A stretch of DNA of 64,000 nt, taken from Pseudobdellovibrio exovorus JSS (GTDB lineage: Bacteria > Bdellovibrionota > Bdellovibrionia > Bdellovibrionales > Bdellovibrionaceae). The stretch is from the NCBI RefSeq assembly GCF_000348725.1, contig NC_020813.1, forward strand, positions 868,001 to 932,000. Reading direction: 5' to 3'. Shown piece after piece: positions 46,157-54,529 of this stretch. A program made the position numbers and the translations under genes. Every line of letters starts with the position of its first letter. The first letter of the stretch is position 1. The notes under the pieces were generated by a model. The model did no database searches and was not told the origin of the DNA. It was given only the letters and a program-made list of their open reading frames with translations.

Positions 46157-46966
46157 ATGAAAGTTCATCCAACCAGCGTTCTATCGTCAGATGTAGTTCT
46201 GGCTGACGGCGTAGAAATTGGCCCTTACTGTAATATCCAAGGGCGTGTGTTTATAGGTGAAGGAACTTATATTGAAGGTCATGTAACTATTGGTTCACGT
46301 CATGGCATAGTTGAGATTGGTAAAAACAATCACATATCACCGGGCGCTGTCATTGGTGGTCCGCCACAGGACATCAGTTATAAAGCTGAGCCGACAAAAT
46401 TGATTATCGGAGACAATAACGTCATTCGTGAATTTGCTACGCTGAATATTGCGACTAGCAAAGGTGATGGTGCAACTGTCGTGGGTAACAATGGTTATTT
46501 TATGGCGTATTCGCACGTTGGGCATGATTGTAAGATCGGTAACAATGTGGTGATTGCCAATAACTCTCACTTTGCTGGACATTGTGTAGTTGAAGATAAT
46601 GTCGTTGTCGGTGGAGTTTGTGCTTTTAATCAGTTCTGCCGTATTGGAAAGAATGCCTTTGTTGCCGGATCAAGTATTGTTAATAAAGATATTTTGCCAT
46701 TTTCAAGAGCTCAAGGAAATTGGGCCTTGGTGAGAGCAACTAATAAGATGGGGCTATTAAGAAAAGGTTTCGCTAAAGAAGAAGTGGCCAATATTCACAA
46801 AGCTATTCGCATTGTTATTATGGGCTCTAGCACTTTAGAAGAAGCTTATACTCGCATCGATGCTGAGTGCGCTCCATCGGAAAATATCACTTACCTTGTG
46901 GATTTTATTAAAAACTCTAAACGAGGTATTGCTATCGCACGTGGTGCAGGAGCAGCTGAAGAGTGA
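46157..46966 (+). CDS. lpxA: Acyl-ACP--UDP-amino-sugar O/N-acyltransferase LpxA
   Basis: A 269-residue left-handed beta-helix protein with hexapeptide repeats from residue 1 to about 190 and a C-terminal helical part. The catalytic His lies in YSHVGHDCKIGNNVVIANN, and GGPPQDISYK is an LpxA signature. It makes the first acyl transfer of lipid A. Because a GnnA-like oxidoreductase follows, the acceptor may be UDP-GlcNAc3N, giving an amide. Normal neighbours lpxD and fabZ are missing here. Starts 2 bases after skp and overlaps the next gene by four. Confidence 0.95.
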   Translation: MKVHPTSVLSSDVVLADGVEIGPYCNIQGRVFIGEGTYIEGHVTIGSRHGIVEIGKNNHISPGAVIGGPPQDISYKAEPTKLIIGDNNVIREFATLNIATSKGDGATVVGNNGYFMAYSHVGHDCKIGNNVVIANNSHFAGHCVVEDNVVVGGVCAFNQFCRIGKNAFVAGSSIVNKDILPFSRAQGNWALVRATNKMGLLRKGFAKEEVANIHKAIRIVIMGSSTLEEAYTRIDAECAPSENITYLVDFIKNSKRGIAIARGAGAAEE

Positions 46967-47895
46967 GCCAGAAGTTAAAAGCAGCAGTGGTGGGTGTAGG
47001 TTATCTGGGGACTTTTCATGCTCAGAAGCTGAAGGCTCACCCAGCGGTAGATCTTGTAGGTGTCTGTGATTTCTCTTATGAGCAGGCTAAAAAAGTGGCT
47101 GCCGATCTACAGACGCAGGCCTATGAAAAACCTCAGGATTTACTTAAGCACGTGGACTACGTCCACATTGCAGCTTCGACTCAGTCCCACTACGACCTAG
47201 CAGCATTATTTCTAGAAAATAAAATTCCTGTTCTGGTGGAAAAGCCGATTGCGGCGACAGCAGACTTGGCCGAAAAACTAACAGAGCTATCAGAAAAAAA
47301 CAAAACACTACTGAGTGTGGGCCATATCGAAAGATTAAACCCTGCTTTCCGTTTACTGAAAGAGTCCACTGATAAAATTCAATACCTTGAAATTAATCGC
47401 TTAGCACCATTTAGAACTCGAGGCAGCGATGTCAGTGTACTGCATGATTTAACTATTCATGATATTGATTTAGTAAATTGGATTCTAAATAGCGAAATCG
47501 TGGATTATCAAGTGGCAGGAAAGAAAATTATTAAGCCGACCTATGATGATGTCTCGTTACGTCTAAAGTTTGCTAGTGGAGCACAGGTGACGATTAATAA
47601 TTCTCGTGTGACACCTCAGATTATACGTAACTATCGCGCTGTTTTTGAAAATAAAGTGATTTTTACGAATACGGCAACGCTAGAGTCTGAAGTTTTAACA
47701 GCTGAGTCACAGGACCCTTTTCATAAGGTAGAAAAAATTCAATTAGATAAAGTAGATGCTTTAGCCTTAGAGGCTGATCGTTTTGTGCAATGTGTTTTAG
47801 GGAAGCAAGAACCACTTATTACAGCGGTAGAAGCCACTAAAGCTTTAAGACAAGTGGAACAGTTTATTGCCCACATGGATAAGGAACTCTCTTAA
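46963..47895 (+). CDS. gnnA: Gfo/Idh/MocA oxidoreductase, candidate UDP-GlcNAc 3-dehydrogenase GnnA
   Basis: A 310-residue NAD-dependent oxidoreductase: Rossmann start VGVGYLGTFHAQKLKAHP, then the family EKPIA motif (about residue 90) and HDLTIHDIDLVNWIL with the catalytic-type His/Asp. In Acidithiobacillus and Leptospira the gene between lpxA and lpxB is gnnA, whose enzyme oxidises UDP-GlcNAc at C3 before transamination by GnnB; the resulting diamino sugar is built into amide-linked lipid A, the type reported for Bdellovibrio. Position and family support GnnA. The aminotransferase gnnB is not in the window. Overlaps lpxA and abuts lpxB. Confidence 0.7.
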   Translation: MSQKLKAAVVGVGYLGTFHAQKLKAHPAVDLVGVCDFSYEQAKKVAADLQTQAYEKPQDLLKHVDYVHIAASTQSHYDLAALFLENKIPVLVEKPIAATADLAEKLTELSEKNKTLLSVGHIERLNPAFRLLKESTDKIQYLEINRLAPFRTRGSDVSVLHDLTIHDIDLVNWILNSEIVDYQVAGKKIIKPTYDDVSLRLKFASGAQVTINNSRVTPQIIRNYRAVFENKVIFTNTATLESEVLTAESQDPFHKVEKIQLDKVDALALEADRFVQCVLGKQEPLITAVEATKALRQVEQFIAHMDKELS

Positions 47896-49046
47896 TGGAG
47901 CAGGCAAAGCCACAGATCATGATCATTGCTGCCGAAGCTTCCAGTGCTCATTACGCTTTGAAGTTAATGCAGTATTGGAAAGATAACGGCAAAGACTACA
48001 CCTATTTTGGTGTGGGCTCTGATGCGATGGAGGCTTTTGGTTTCGAGCGCCTAGGAAAATCAGAAGAGATGGCCGTGGTCGGTGCTGCCGAAATATTTGC
48101 TCATTACTCAGAGTTAAAAGCGATTTTTAATAATCTGGTCGAGCAAGCGCGTGTACGTCGTCCTAATGTCGTTGTCCTGATGGACTATCCTGAGTTCAAT
48201 TTGATGTTAGCGAAGAAGCTGCACGCGATGGGGATTAAGTCTGTATATTATATTTCTCCGCAAGTGTGGGCGTGGCGCAAAGGTCGTGTGAATACGATCA
48301 AAAAGTATTGTGATAAAGCTTTCTTACTTTTTCCATTTGAAGCTGATTTTTATAAATCCCGTGGAGTTCCTTATGAGTTCATCGGGCATCCTCTGCTGGA
48401 CGAGTTTGACGAAAATCTTCTGAACGAAGAAAAAAATAGATTTAATAAAGAAAAGTACGGCATTAAAAGCACGGAAAGAGTGCTGGGGCTTATGCCGGGA
48501 TCTCGTCGTGGAGAGCTGAATCAGCACTTAGATATTCAGCTTGAAGTGGCTCGTCGACTTATAAATAAACATGACCATCTACGTTTGGCGATCCTTGTGG
48601 CTCCGACAGTGAAAAAAGAGGAAATTATTGATCGCCTCGAGAACTTCAAATCACCTTATATTTTATTCCAAGATGATCCTAATAAAATGATCAGTATGAC
48701 GGACTATGTTTTAGTGGCCTCTGGAACTGCGACATTAATGGTTGGCTTGCTACAGAAGCCAATGGTGATTATGTACAGATTAAAGTGGCTAACAGGATTG
48801 TTTGGGAAACTGTTTATTAAGATCAAGTTTTTTGGTCTAGTAAATTTAATCCTAGATAAAGAAGTGGTGCCAGAAAGAAAACAAGAAGAAGCTAACCCTG
48901 ATGAGCTTTTTCGCTTGATGGATCGTTACATAGTCGACCCTGAATATACAGCCTCTGTTATTGAAGAGTTGAAAAAACTACCGCAGTATCTAGGTGAAAA
49001 AGGAGCCACAGCTCGTGTGGCTAAAAGTTTAGAAACCTATTTATGA
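47895..49046 (+). CDS. lpxB: Lipid-A-disaccharide synthase LpxB
   Basis: A 383-residue GT19 glycosyltransferase that joins UDP-diacyl sugar and lipid X. Family motifs: IAAEASSAHYALKLM at the N-terminus (usually GEASGD), YYISPQVWAWRKGRV near residue 120, FIGHPLLDE, LMPGSRRGE and VASGTATLM. It is peripheral to the inner membrane. The G of GEASGD is replaced, a small oddity. Start overlaps the previous stop by one base. Confidence 0.95.
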   Translation: MEQAKPQIMIIAAEASSAHYALKLMQYWKDNGKDYTYFGVGSDAMEAFGFERLGKSEEMAVVGAAEIFAHYSELKAIFNNLVEQARVRRPNVVVLMDYPEFNLMLAKKLHAMGIKSVYYISPQVWAWRKGRVNTIKKYCDKAFLLFPFEADFYKSRGVPYEFIGHPLLDEFDENLLNEEKNRFNKEKYGIKSTERVLGLMPGSRRGELNQHLDIQLEVARRLINKHDHLRLAILVAPTVKKEEIIDRLENFKSPYILFQDDPNKMISMTDYVLVASGTATLMVGLLQKPMVIMYRLKWLTGLFGKLFIKIKFFGLVNLILDKEVVPERKQEEANPDELFRLMDRYIVDPEYTASVIEELKKLPQYLGEKGATARVAKSLETYL

Positions 49047-50020
49047 AGGTTTTAAAGCCTCTCGAGAAAATTTATCATTTCGTAACAGGTGTTAAGAACC
49101 TGTTATATGAAACCAATGTCGTTCAACAAACTAAATTGAATTCGAAGGTACTGTCGGTCGGGAATCTGTCTTTTGGTGGAGTTGGAAAAACTCCATGTGT
49201 TATCTACTTAGGTGAAATCTTTCAGAATGAAATGAAGACAGTGATTGTCTGCAAAAGTTATAAAGCTTCGATAAAGCAAGCCGCACGAGTGGATTTATCG
49301 GTGCCCCAAGCGGCTCATATCTATGGGGATGAAGCCTGCTTGATTCAGTCTCAACTGCAAACCTGTGAAGTTTGGTCTGGACCTATAAAACTAGAAACCG
49401 CACAAGCTAGTTTGAACTCTGCTCCACAGTTGATCATCGTGGATGATGGCTTTAGTCATCGTCAACTCGCTAGAGATTTTGATTTAGTACTGGTAGATGC
49501 CAGCAAAGGGCTTGCGGGGGATTATTTTCGTGAATCTTGGTCTAACTTAAAAAGAGCCCATGCGGTTATTTTAACGAAAACGAATTTATCTGATACCAAT
49601 AAAGTTAAAGACTTAAAAAATAAAATGGAAACTGATTTTCCTCATCTAAGTGGAAAGATTTTTAGTTCCTCAGTGCAGATAGAGCTTTCTGTAGAAATAC
49701 AAAAACCGTTATTTGTCTTCTGTGCACTCGCGAAACCAGATGACTTTGTCCTGCAACTACGTGAGATGGGATACAATGTGGTGCAAACGCAGTTTTTCCC
49801 AGATCATCATATGTATTCAGCTGCAGATGAAAAAGAAGTTCTAGATGTTTATCGGGGCTTGCAAAATCAGTATTCGGATTTATGTCTTGTTACTACTGAA
49901 AAAGATGCCATTAAACTCAGTCCATCCTTAAAATCTACAGTTAGAACACCAAAGCACTTTATGACAATGCAGCCTGAAGAAAGAAAGGTTTTAGTTGAGG
50001 AAATTAGGAAAACTTTTTAG
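49043..50020 (+). CDS. lpxK: Tetraacyldisaccharide 4'-kinase LpxK
   Basis: A 325-residue membrane-attached P-loop kinase adding the 4' phosphate to the lipid A disaccharide. Walker A is SVGNLSFGGVGKTP (about 38-51), with IIVDDGFSHRQLARDFDLVLVDA as the second conserved region. Bdellovibrio lipid A has been reported to carry mannose in place of phosphate, so a later dephosphorylation step would be expected. ATGA overlap with lpxB; 26-base overlap with the next gene. Confidence 0.94.
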   Translation: MKVLKPLEKIYHFVTGVKNLLYETNVVQQTKLNSKVLSVGNLSFGGVGKTPCVIYLGEIFQNEMKTVIVCKSYKASIKQAARVDLSVPQAAHIYGDEACLIQSQLQTCEVWSGPIKLETAQASLNSAPQLIIVDDGFSHRQLARDFDLVLVDASKGLAGDYFRESWSNLKRAHAVILTKTNLSDTNKVKDLKNKMETDFPHLSGKIFSSSVQIELSVEIQKPLFVFCALAKPDDFVLQLREMGYNVVQTQFFPDHHMYSAADEKEVLDVYRGLQNQYSDLCLVTTEKDAIKLSPSLKSTVRTPKHFMTMQPEERKVLVEEIRKTF

Positions 50021-50867
50021 TCGAATCACTGCGCTGTTTTGGTGCCTAGTCCCTTGGTCCTTTAATAGGTTAGCGGGTAAGGCTTTAGCTTTTCTTTGGC
50101 TAGATGTTTTAAATCTACGTCGACAAGTTATTTACGATAATTTGCAGACGGCCTTTCCGAATATTTCAGAAGCAGAAAAAAAACGTATTGCGAAGAAGTC
50201 CGTACAGGTTTTATGTCAAAGCTTTTTCGATGTGATGAAAGTTCCCTACCTAAATTCGAAGTGGGTCGAAAAAAATGTTATCTTTGATGGGCAGGAAAAT
50301 ATCAAGTCGCTGGCTCAGTATGGAGAGGGTGTTTTTTTTCTTACTCTTCATATGGGAAGTGGAGACTTAGCCGCGGCCATTGTGAGTGAACATCTGAAGC
50401 CGGTGACATTGATCAGTAAAAGATTTGCCAATCAGTTTTTAGATGCATTTTGGTTCGGACTACGTGAAAGATCCAAAACTAATTTCATAGATGCGCATGC
50501 TAAAAATAATGCTTTCGAGATTTTATCTGCACTCAAAAAAAAACGTGGAGTGGTCTTCGTTTTAGATCAATTTATGGGAAAACCATACGGAGTCGAAAGC
50601 CAGTTCTTCGGAGTGACAACGGGGACCGCCTATGGTCTAGCTCTTTTGGCAAAGAAAACTCAGCGCCCTGTATTTCCTCTGTACACCTATTGGGACGAGC
50701 AGAATAAACTACACATTTGTTTAGAGCCGGCCGTTGATTTGACCACTGAAGTGGGTCAAACTAACGAAGAGATTACAAATATATTTAATCGGTCCCTTGA
50801 GGGGATCATCACTCGTCATCCAGAGCATTGGATGTGGGTGCATAAACGCTGGAAGACATTTGAATGA
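49995..50867 (+). CDS. lpxL: Lipid A late acyltransferase (LpxL/HtrB family)
   Basis: A 290-residue LpxL-type acyltransferase with one N-terminal membrane segment (about 9-35). The catalytic H-x4-D is LHMGSGD near residue 115, and PEHWMWVHKRW is the C-terminal family signature. It adds secondary acyl chains to lipid A or its precursor. The start is TTG at 49995, with AAAGG upstream inside lpxK. Which chain it adds cannot be told. Confidence 0.9.
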   Translation: MRKLGKLFSRITALFWCLVPWSFNRLAGKALAFLWLDVLNLRRQVIYDNLQTAFPNISEAEKKRIAKKSVQVLCQSFFDVMKVPYLNSKWVEKNVIFDGQENIKSLAQYGEGVFFLTLHMGSGDLAAAIVSEHLKPVTLISKRFANQFLDAFWFGLRERSKTNFIDAHAKNNAFEILSALKKKRGVVFVLDQFMGKPYGVESQFFGVTTGTAYGLALLAKKTQRPVFPLYTYWDEQNKLHICLEPAVDLTTEVGQTNEEITNIFNRSLEGIITRHPEHWMWVHKRWKTFE

Positions 50868-52042
50868 AAAAAGTGACGATTGCGATTTTAACTTCGAGCT
50901 TTCTACTGGTGTCGTGTTCAAGTTTATTAAAATACGACTTTGATAAAGCGTTTTCTCGAAATAAAGAGTTTGAACAACAAGTCGTTATTGTGGCTCCCGA
51001 AGAAAGTAGTCCTGCCTCATCAACTTCAGATGAAGTTAAAGCAGAGCCGCCAGCAGTGGTGACTCCACACACGCCACCGACACGTGCTAGAAACGAAGCC
51101 CTTTCGAAAGAAGAGGCCGCCATGCTTTTCTATGAGCAGTCTAAGGCGGCTAAGGCGAAGTCAACGACAGTAAAACCTAAGGAGACAGCGGCTCCAACAA
51201 AGGTGGCCACAGTAAATAAAACAGCGACTAAAGCGGTGGCTAAGGCAGAAAAAAGTACAGAAGACAAAACTACTAAGCCGAAAAAGCGCGAGCCTGATAT
51301 CGAAGACTCTGAGGGATTTGATAATCAACGCCGTCCCTTAGTTGATCCTTTCCGTGTGGGTGAAGTGGTGACCCACGATGTGAGTTACTTAGGAGCAAAA
51401 GCTGGGGTTTTACGATTAGAAGTGAAACCTTTTGCTATGGTGAATAATCGCAAATCCTACAATTTTTTTATCGATGTTAAGTCGACCTCATTTTTTTCAA
51501 AGGTCTACGCAGTTGATGATCAAGTGCAAACCTATGTGGATTACGAAGAATTAGTGCCGTGGGTTTTTAAATTGAATATTCGCGATTCTGGTCAGGTTAA
51601 GGAAGCACAATCGTTTTTTAATTTTAAAACATTAAAAGCGAATTATTGGGAAAGACGTTATACTGAAAAAGACGGGCAAGAAGAAAAAAAGCTCGAGTGG
51701 GATATACTGCCGTATTCTCAGAATGCTTTTAGTGCCGTTTTTTACATGCGTGTTTTCCAGTGGACAGTGGGTAAGGAACACCAATTCCGTGTAGCTGATG
51801 ATGAAAAAAATATTAACTTCACGGGACGTGCCATTGAAAAAACTAAGTTGAAAACTGAGGCGGGTACTTTTGATGCTATTAAAATTAAGGCTGAAATTGT
51901 ATCTAGAGGAAACTTAGCTAAAGCGACCGACTTCTATCTATGGGTGTCGGATGATGATCGTAAATATATTTTAAGAATTGAAGTCAAGTTACCAATAGGG
52001 TCTTTAGTATCTGAGGTCTCTAGTATCAAAGCAGGTAAGTGA
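50864..52042 (+). CDS. DUF3108 lipoprotein
   Basis: A 392-residue lipoprotein (lipobox LLVSC, Cys18). Residues 40-150 are a Lys/Ala/Thr/Pro-rich disordered linker. The C-terminal 230 residues match DUF3108: FRVGEVVTHDVSYLGAKAG, then a FFSKVYAVDDQVQTYVD strand pair and a closing TEAGTFDAIKIKAE. DUF3108 proteins are periplasmic beta-rich proteins of unknown role, often near envelope genes. ATGA overlap with lpxL. Confidence 0.85.
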   Translation: MKKVTIAILTSSFLLVSCSSLLKYDFDKAFSRNKEFEQQVVIVAPEESSPASSTSDEVKAEPPAVVTPHTPPTRARNEALSKEEAAMLFYEQSKAAKAKSTTVKPKETAAPTKVATVNKTATKAVAKAEKSTEDKTTKPKKREPDIEDSEGFDNQRRPLVDPFRVGEVVTHDVSYLGAKAGVLRLEVKPFAMVNNRKSYNFFIDVKSTSFFSKVYAVDDQVQTYVDYEELVPWVFKLNIRDSGQVKEAQSFFNFKTLKANYWERRYTEKDGQEEKKLEWDILPYSQNAFSAVFYMRVFQWTVGKEHQFRVADDEKNINFTGRAIEKTKLKTEAGTFDAIKIKAEIVSRGNLAKATDFYLWVSDDDRKYILRIEVKLPIGSLVSEVSSIKAGK

Positions 52043-53103
52043 TGCCCAGTGCGAATCTCGTTATTCAGACAGCTTTTTTGGGCGATCTGATCCTTTCTGT
52101 TCCTGTGCTCAAAAGAATTAAGCATCTTTTCCCACAGGATAGACTTATCGTGGTTTGCAAAAAAGGTATTGGTGAATTCTTAGTTAAAAATCATATTGTC
52201 GATCAAATTATTGAAATTGAAAAATCGAACTCTGCGACTTACAGGCAGGCCTTAAAGGCTCTTGAGCCTTATCATGTAAACCATCTGTTCTGTTTACACC
52301 GATCTGTCAGAAGCCAATTATTTTCCGCAAGAGTAAAAGCTCGTCGGAAAATAGGATTTTATTCATTTTTAGGGTTTTGGATTTTTGATGAAATGGTGGA
52401 ACATGTATCTGAAAATCCAGAGGTCTTACGGCAGTTCAGAATACTGCAACCAATAGATCCAGAAACGGATATGAACTTTACGAGAAGTTCATTCGAGTAT
52501 TTAAATGAAGTGGCTGTTGATGGATCTATGCCCACAGTTCCAGGCTTTTTTGCATTTCCCAGAGTATCAGAGGTAAAGAAATCTCTTTCTGAAAAAACTC
52601 GTATTGCCATCTTTCCAGGAAGTGTTTGGGCCACTAAGCAGTGGACGAAGGAAGGCTTTGTCGCTTTGGTTCAACACTTCATTAGTATGGGGTATGAGGT
52701 GGATTTGATGGGTGGCCCTGCAGAAAAGCCTCTGTGCGATGAAATTGCTGATTTAAGTGGTGTTACTGTCAATGTCCTCGCCGGAAAGTTATCTGTGGCG
52801 GATTCGATAGAAGCTTTAAAACATTATGATTTAATTGTTTCGAATGACAGTGCCTCCACACACATGGCTTCTTTGAATGCTCGTCCCGTTGTCAGTATCT
52901 TTGGCCCAACGGTGCTGAGTATGGGTTTCCGTCCGTGGTCATCACGATTAAGAATTGTTGAGAATCTTGAGATGAACTGTCGTCCCTGTGGACGTCATGG
53001 GCACAGACAATGTCCTCTCAAACATCATTTGTGTATGAAACTGATAGAGGCTCCTCAGGTATTCGCAAAAGCCCAAGAGCTTTTGCGTGAAGTCTCTAGC
53101 TAA
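52042..53103 (+). CDS. Glycosyltransferase family 9 (heptosyltransferase type)
   Basis: A 353-residue GT9 protein of the WaaF/WaaC kind: IQTAFLGDLILSVPVLKRIK at the N-terminus, the central IAIFPGSVWATKQW and KPL nucleotide-sugar loop, and VSNDSASTHMASLNARPVVSIFGPT near the C-terminus. It adds heptose to the LPS inner core or a related saccharide. ATG 52042 overlaps the preceding stop (TGATG); GTG 52039 is also possible. The C-terminal Cys-rich CRPCGRHGHRQCPLKHHLC resembles WaaF relatives. Its end overlaps the convergent regulator by eight bases. Confidence 0.9.
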   Translation: MPSANLVIQTAFLGDLILSVPVLKRIKHLFPQDRLIVVCKKGIGEFLVKNHIVDQIIEIEKSNSATYRQALKALEPYHVNHLFCLHRSVRSQLFSARVKARRKIGFYSFLGFWIFDEMVEHVSENPEVLRQFRILQPIDPETDMNFTRSSFEYLNEVAVDGSMPTVPGFFAFPRVSEVKKSLSEKTRIAIFPGSVWATKQWTKEGFVALVQHFISMGYEVDLMGGPAEKPLCDEIADLSGVTVNVLAGKLSVADSIEALKHYDLIVSNDSASTHMASLNARPVVSIFGPTVLSMGFRPWSSRLRIVENLEMNCRPCGRHGHRQCPLKHHLCMKLIEAPQVFAKAQELLREVSS

Positions 53104-54514
53104 AATCTTTCACATTGATATTGTACTTACGAATCTTACGCAAAAGGGTATTTTTCGGAATATTCGCTTGTGCCACAGTTTGGTTGATTTTTCCTTTGTT
53201 GGCTTTCAAAGCGCTGACGATAAATTCTTTTTCAGCTTGCTCTTTAAAAACCTCAAAATTCAAAGCACCAGCAGTCGTGTTGTCTACGGGCTGAGGCTGA
53301 GTCGAGATATCTTTTTGTTGTTGAGTCACATCTGACTTGATCTGATCTGGTAAACTCGCCTTCGTCATAATAGAAGAAGATTCCACAATAAAGGCACGCT
53401 CAATAATATTTTCTAGCTCACGGATATTGCCGGGCCAGCGATATTTTTTCATCAGGTCAAGGCACTCTGGCTCAATAGCGGTGATGTTTTTTCCATGCTC
53501 TCTAGAAAATTTTTGCAAGAAGCTCATGGCAAGTGCCGGAATGTCATCAGCTCTTTCACGAAGAGGAGGTAAAAAGATCGGCATGACATTTAGACGATAG
53601 AAAAGATCCTCTCTGAATTCAGAAGTTTCCATCATTTTTTCAAGGTTACGATTCGTTGCTGCAATGATGCGAGCATTTGTCTTCACTTCGCGGTTGCTAC
53701 CAACAGGAGTAAATTTTTTCTCTTGCAGAGCGCGTAAGATCTTTACTTGCATCTCGGGTTTTAATTCACCGATTTCATCGAGGAACAAGGTTCCATTATT
53801 AGCCAGCTGAAACTTTCCGATCTTTCTTTCAACGGCGCCTGTGAAAGCCCCTTTTTCGTGACCAAAAAATTCAGACTCCATCAAGTTTTCCGGAATAGCA
53901 CCACAGTTGATGGCGACAAAAGCCCCTGATTTTCTTGGGGAGTTAAAGTGAATAGCGCGGGCGACAAGTTCTTTACCGGTTCCATTTTCTCCGCGAATCA
54001 GAACAGTGGTTTCCACTTTACAAAGCTTGTAAATCAGGTTGAAGACCTCTTTCATTTTCGTGTTGTGGCCGACGATTTCACTTTCAATATCGTCATCAAA
54101 GATAGGGTTAGAGGCTGTAAGATTGGTGATCATGTCATGGGCTTCTAAACTTTTGCGTACGATCTCAGTCAGGCGGTCAGGGCTGACAGGTTTTTCAACG
54201 TAATCATAGGCGCCATCTTTAATCGCCACGACAGCATCATTCAAATTGGAGTGCGCTGTCATAATGACAACAAATGTACGCGGGTCGTGTTCTTTGATCT
54301 CTTTCAGAGCTTCTAAGCCATTCATCTCAGGCATGCGGACGTCCATCAGAATAAGTCCGTAGGGCTGAGACTTAACTTTTTCTAAAGCTTCTAAACCATT
54401 ACTAGCTTCTTCAATCTCAAATTCAACCTGAAGATTGGTATTTTTAAGGATAGAGGCAACTGATTTTCTAAGCTCGCTTTCGTCATCTACGATCAGTGTT
54501 CTTAATTTTGTCAT
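53096..54514 (-). CDS. NtrC-family sigma-54 response regulator
   Basis: A 472-residue regulator: receiver domain 1-125 (phosphoacceptor Asp in LILMDVRMPEMNGLEAL), AAA+ domain with Walker A GENGTGKE, the sigma-54 loop GAFTGA and LFLDEIGEL, and a C-terminal Fis-type helix-turn-helix (NQTVAQANIPKNTLLRKIRK). It activates sigma-54 promoters when phosphorylated. It lies 15 bases downstream of the CHASE2 kinase gene, its probable partner. Confidence 0.94.
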   Translation of the reverse strand: MTKLRTLIVDDESELRKSVASILKNTNLQVEFEIEEASNGLEALEKVKSQPYGLILMDVRMPEMNGLEALKEIKEHDPRTFVVIMTAHSNLNDAVVAIKDGAYDYVEKPVSPDRLTEIVRKSLEAHDMITNLTASNPIFDDDIESEIVGHNTKMKEVFNLIYKLCKVETTVLIRGENGTGKELVARAIHFNSPRKSGAFVAINCGAIPENLMESEFFGHEKGAFTGAVERKIGKFQLANNGTLFLDEIGELKPEMQVKILRALQEKKFTPVGSNREVKTNARIIAATNRNLEKMMETSEFREDLFYRLNVMPIFLPPLRERADDIPALAMSFLQKFSREHGKNITAIEPECLDLMKKYRWPGNIRELENIIERAFIVESSSIMTKASLPDQIKSDVTQQQKDISTQPQPVDNTTAGALNFEVFKEQAEKEFIVSALKANKGKINQTVAQANIPKNTLLRKIRKYNINVKDFS

Positions 54515-54529
54515 ATCCTGTCTCCTTAA

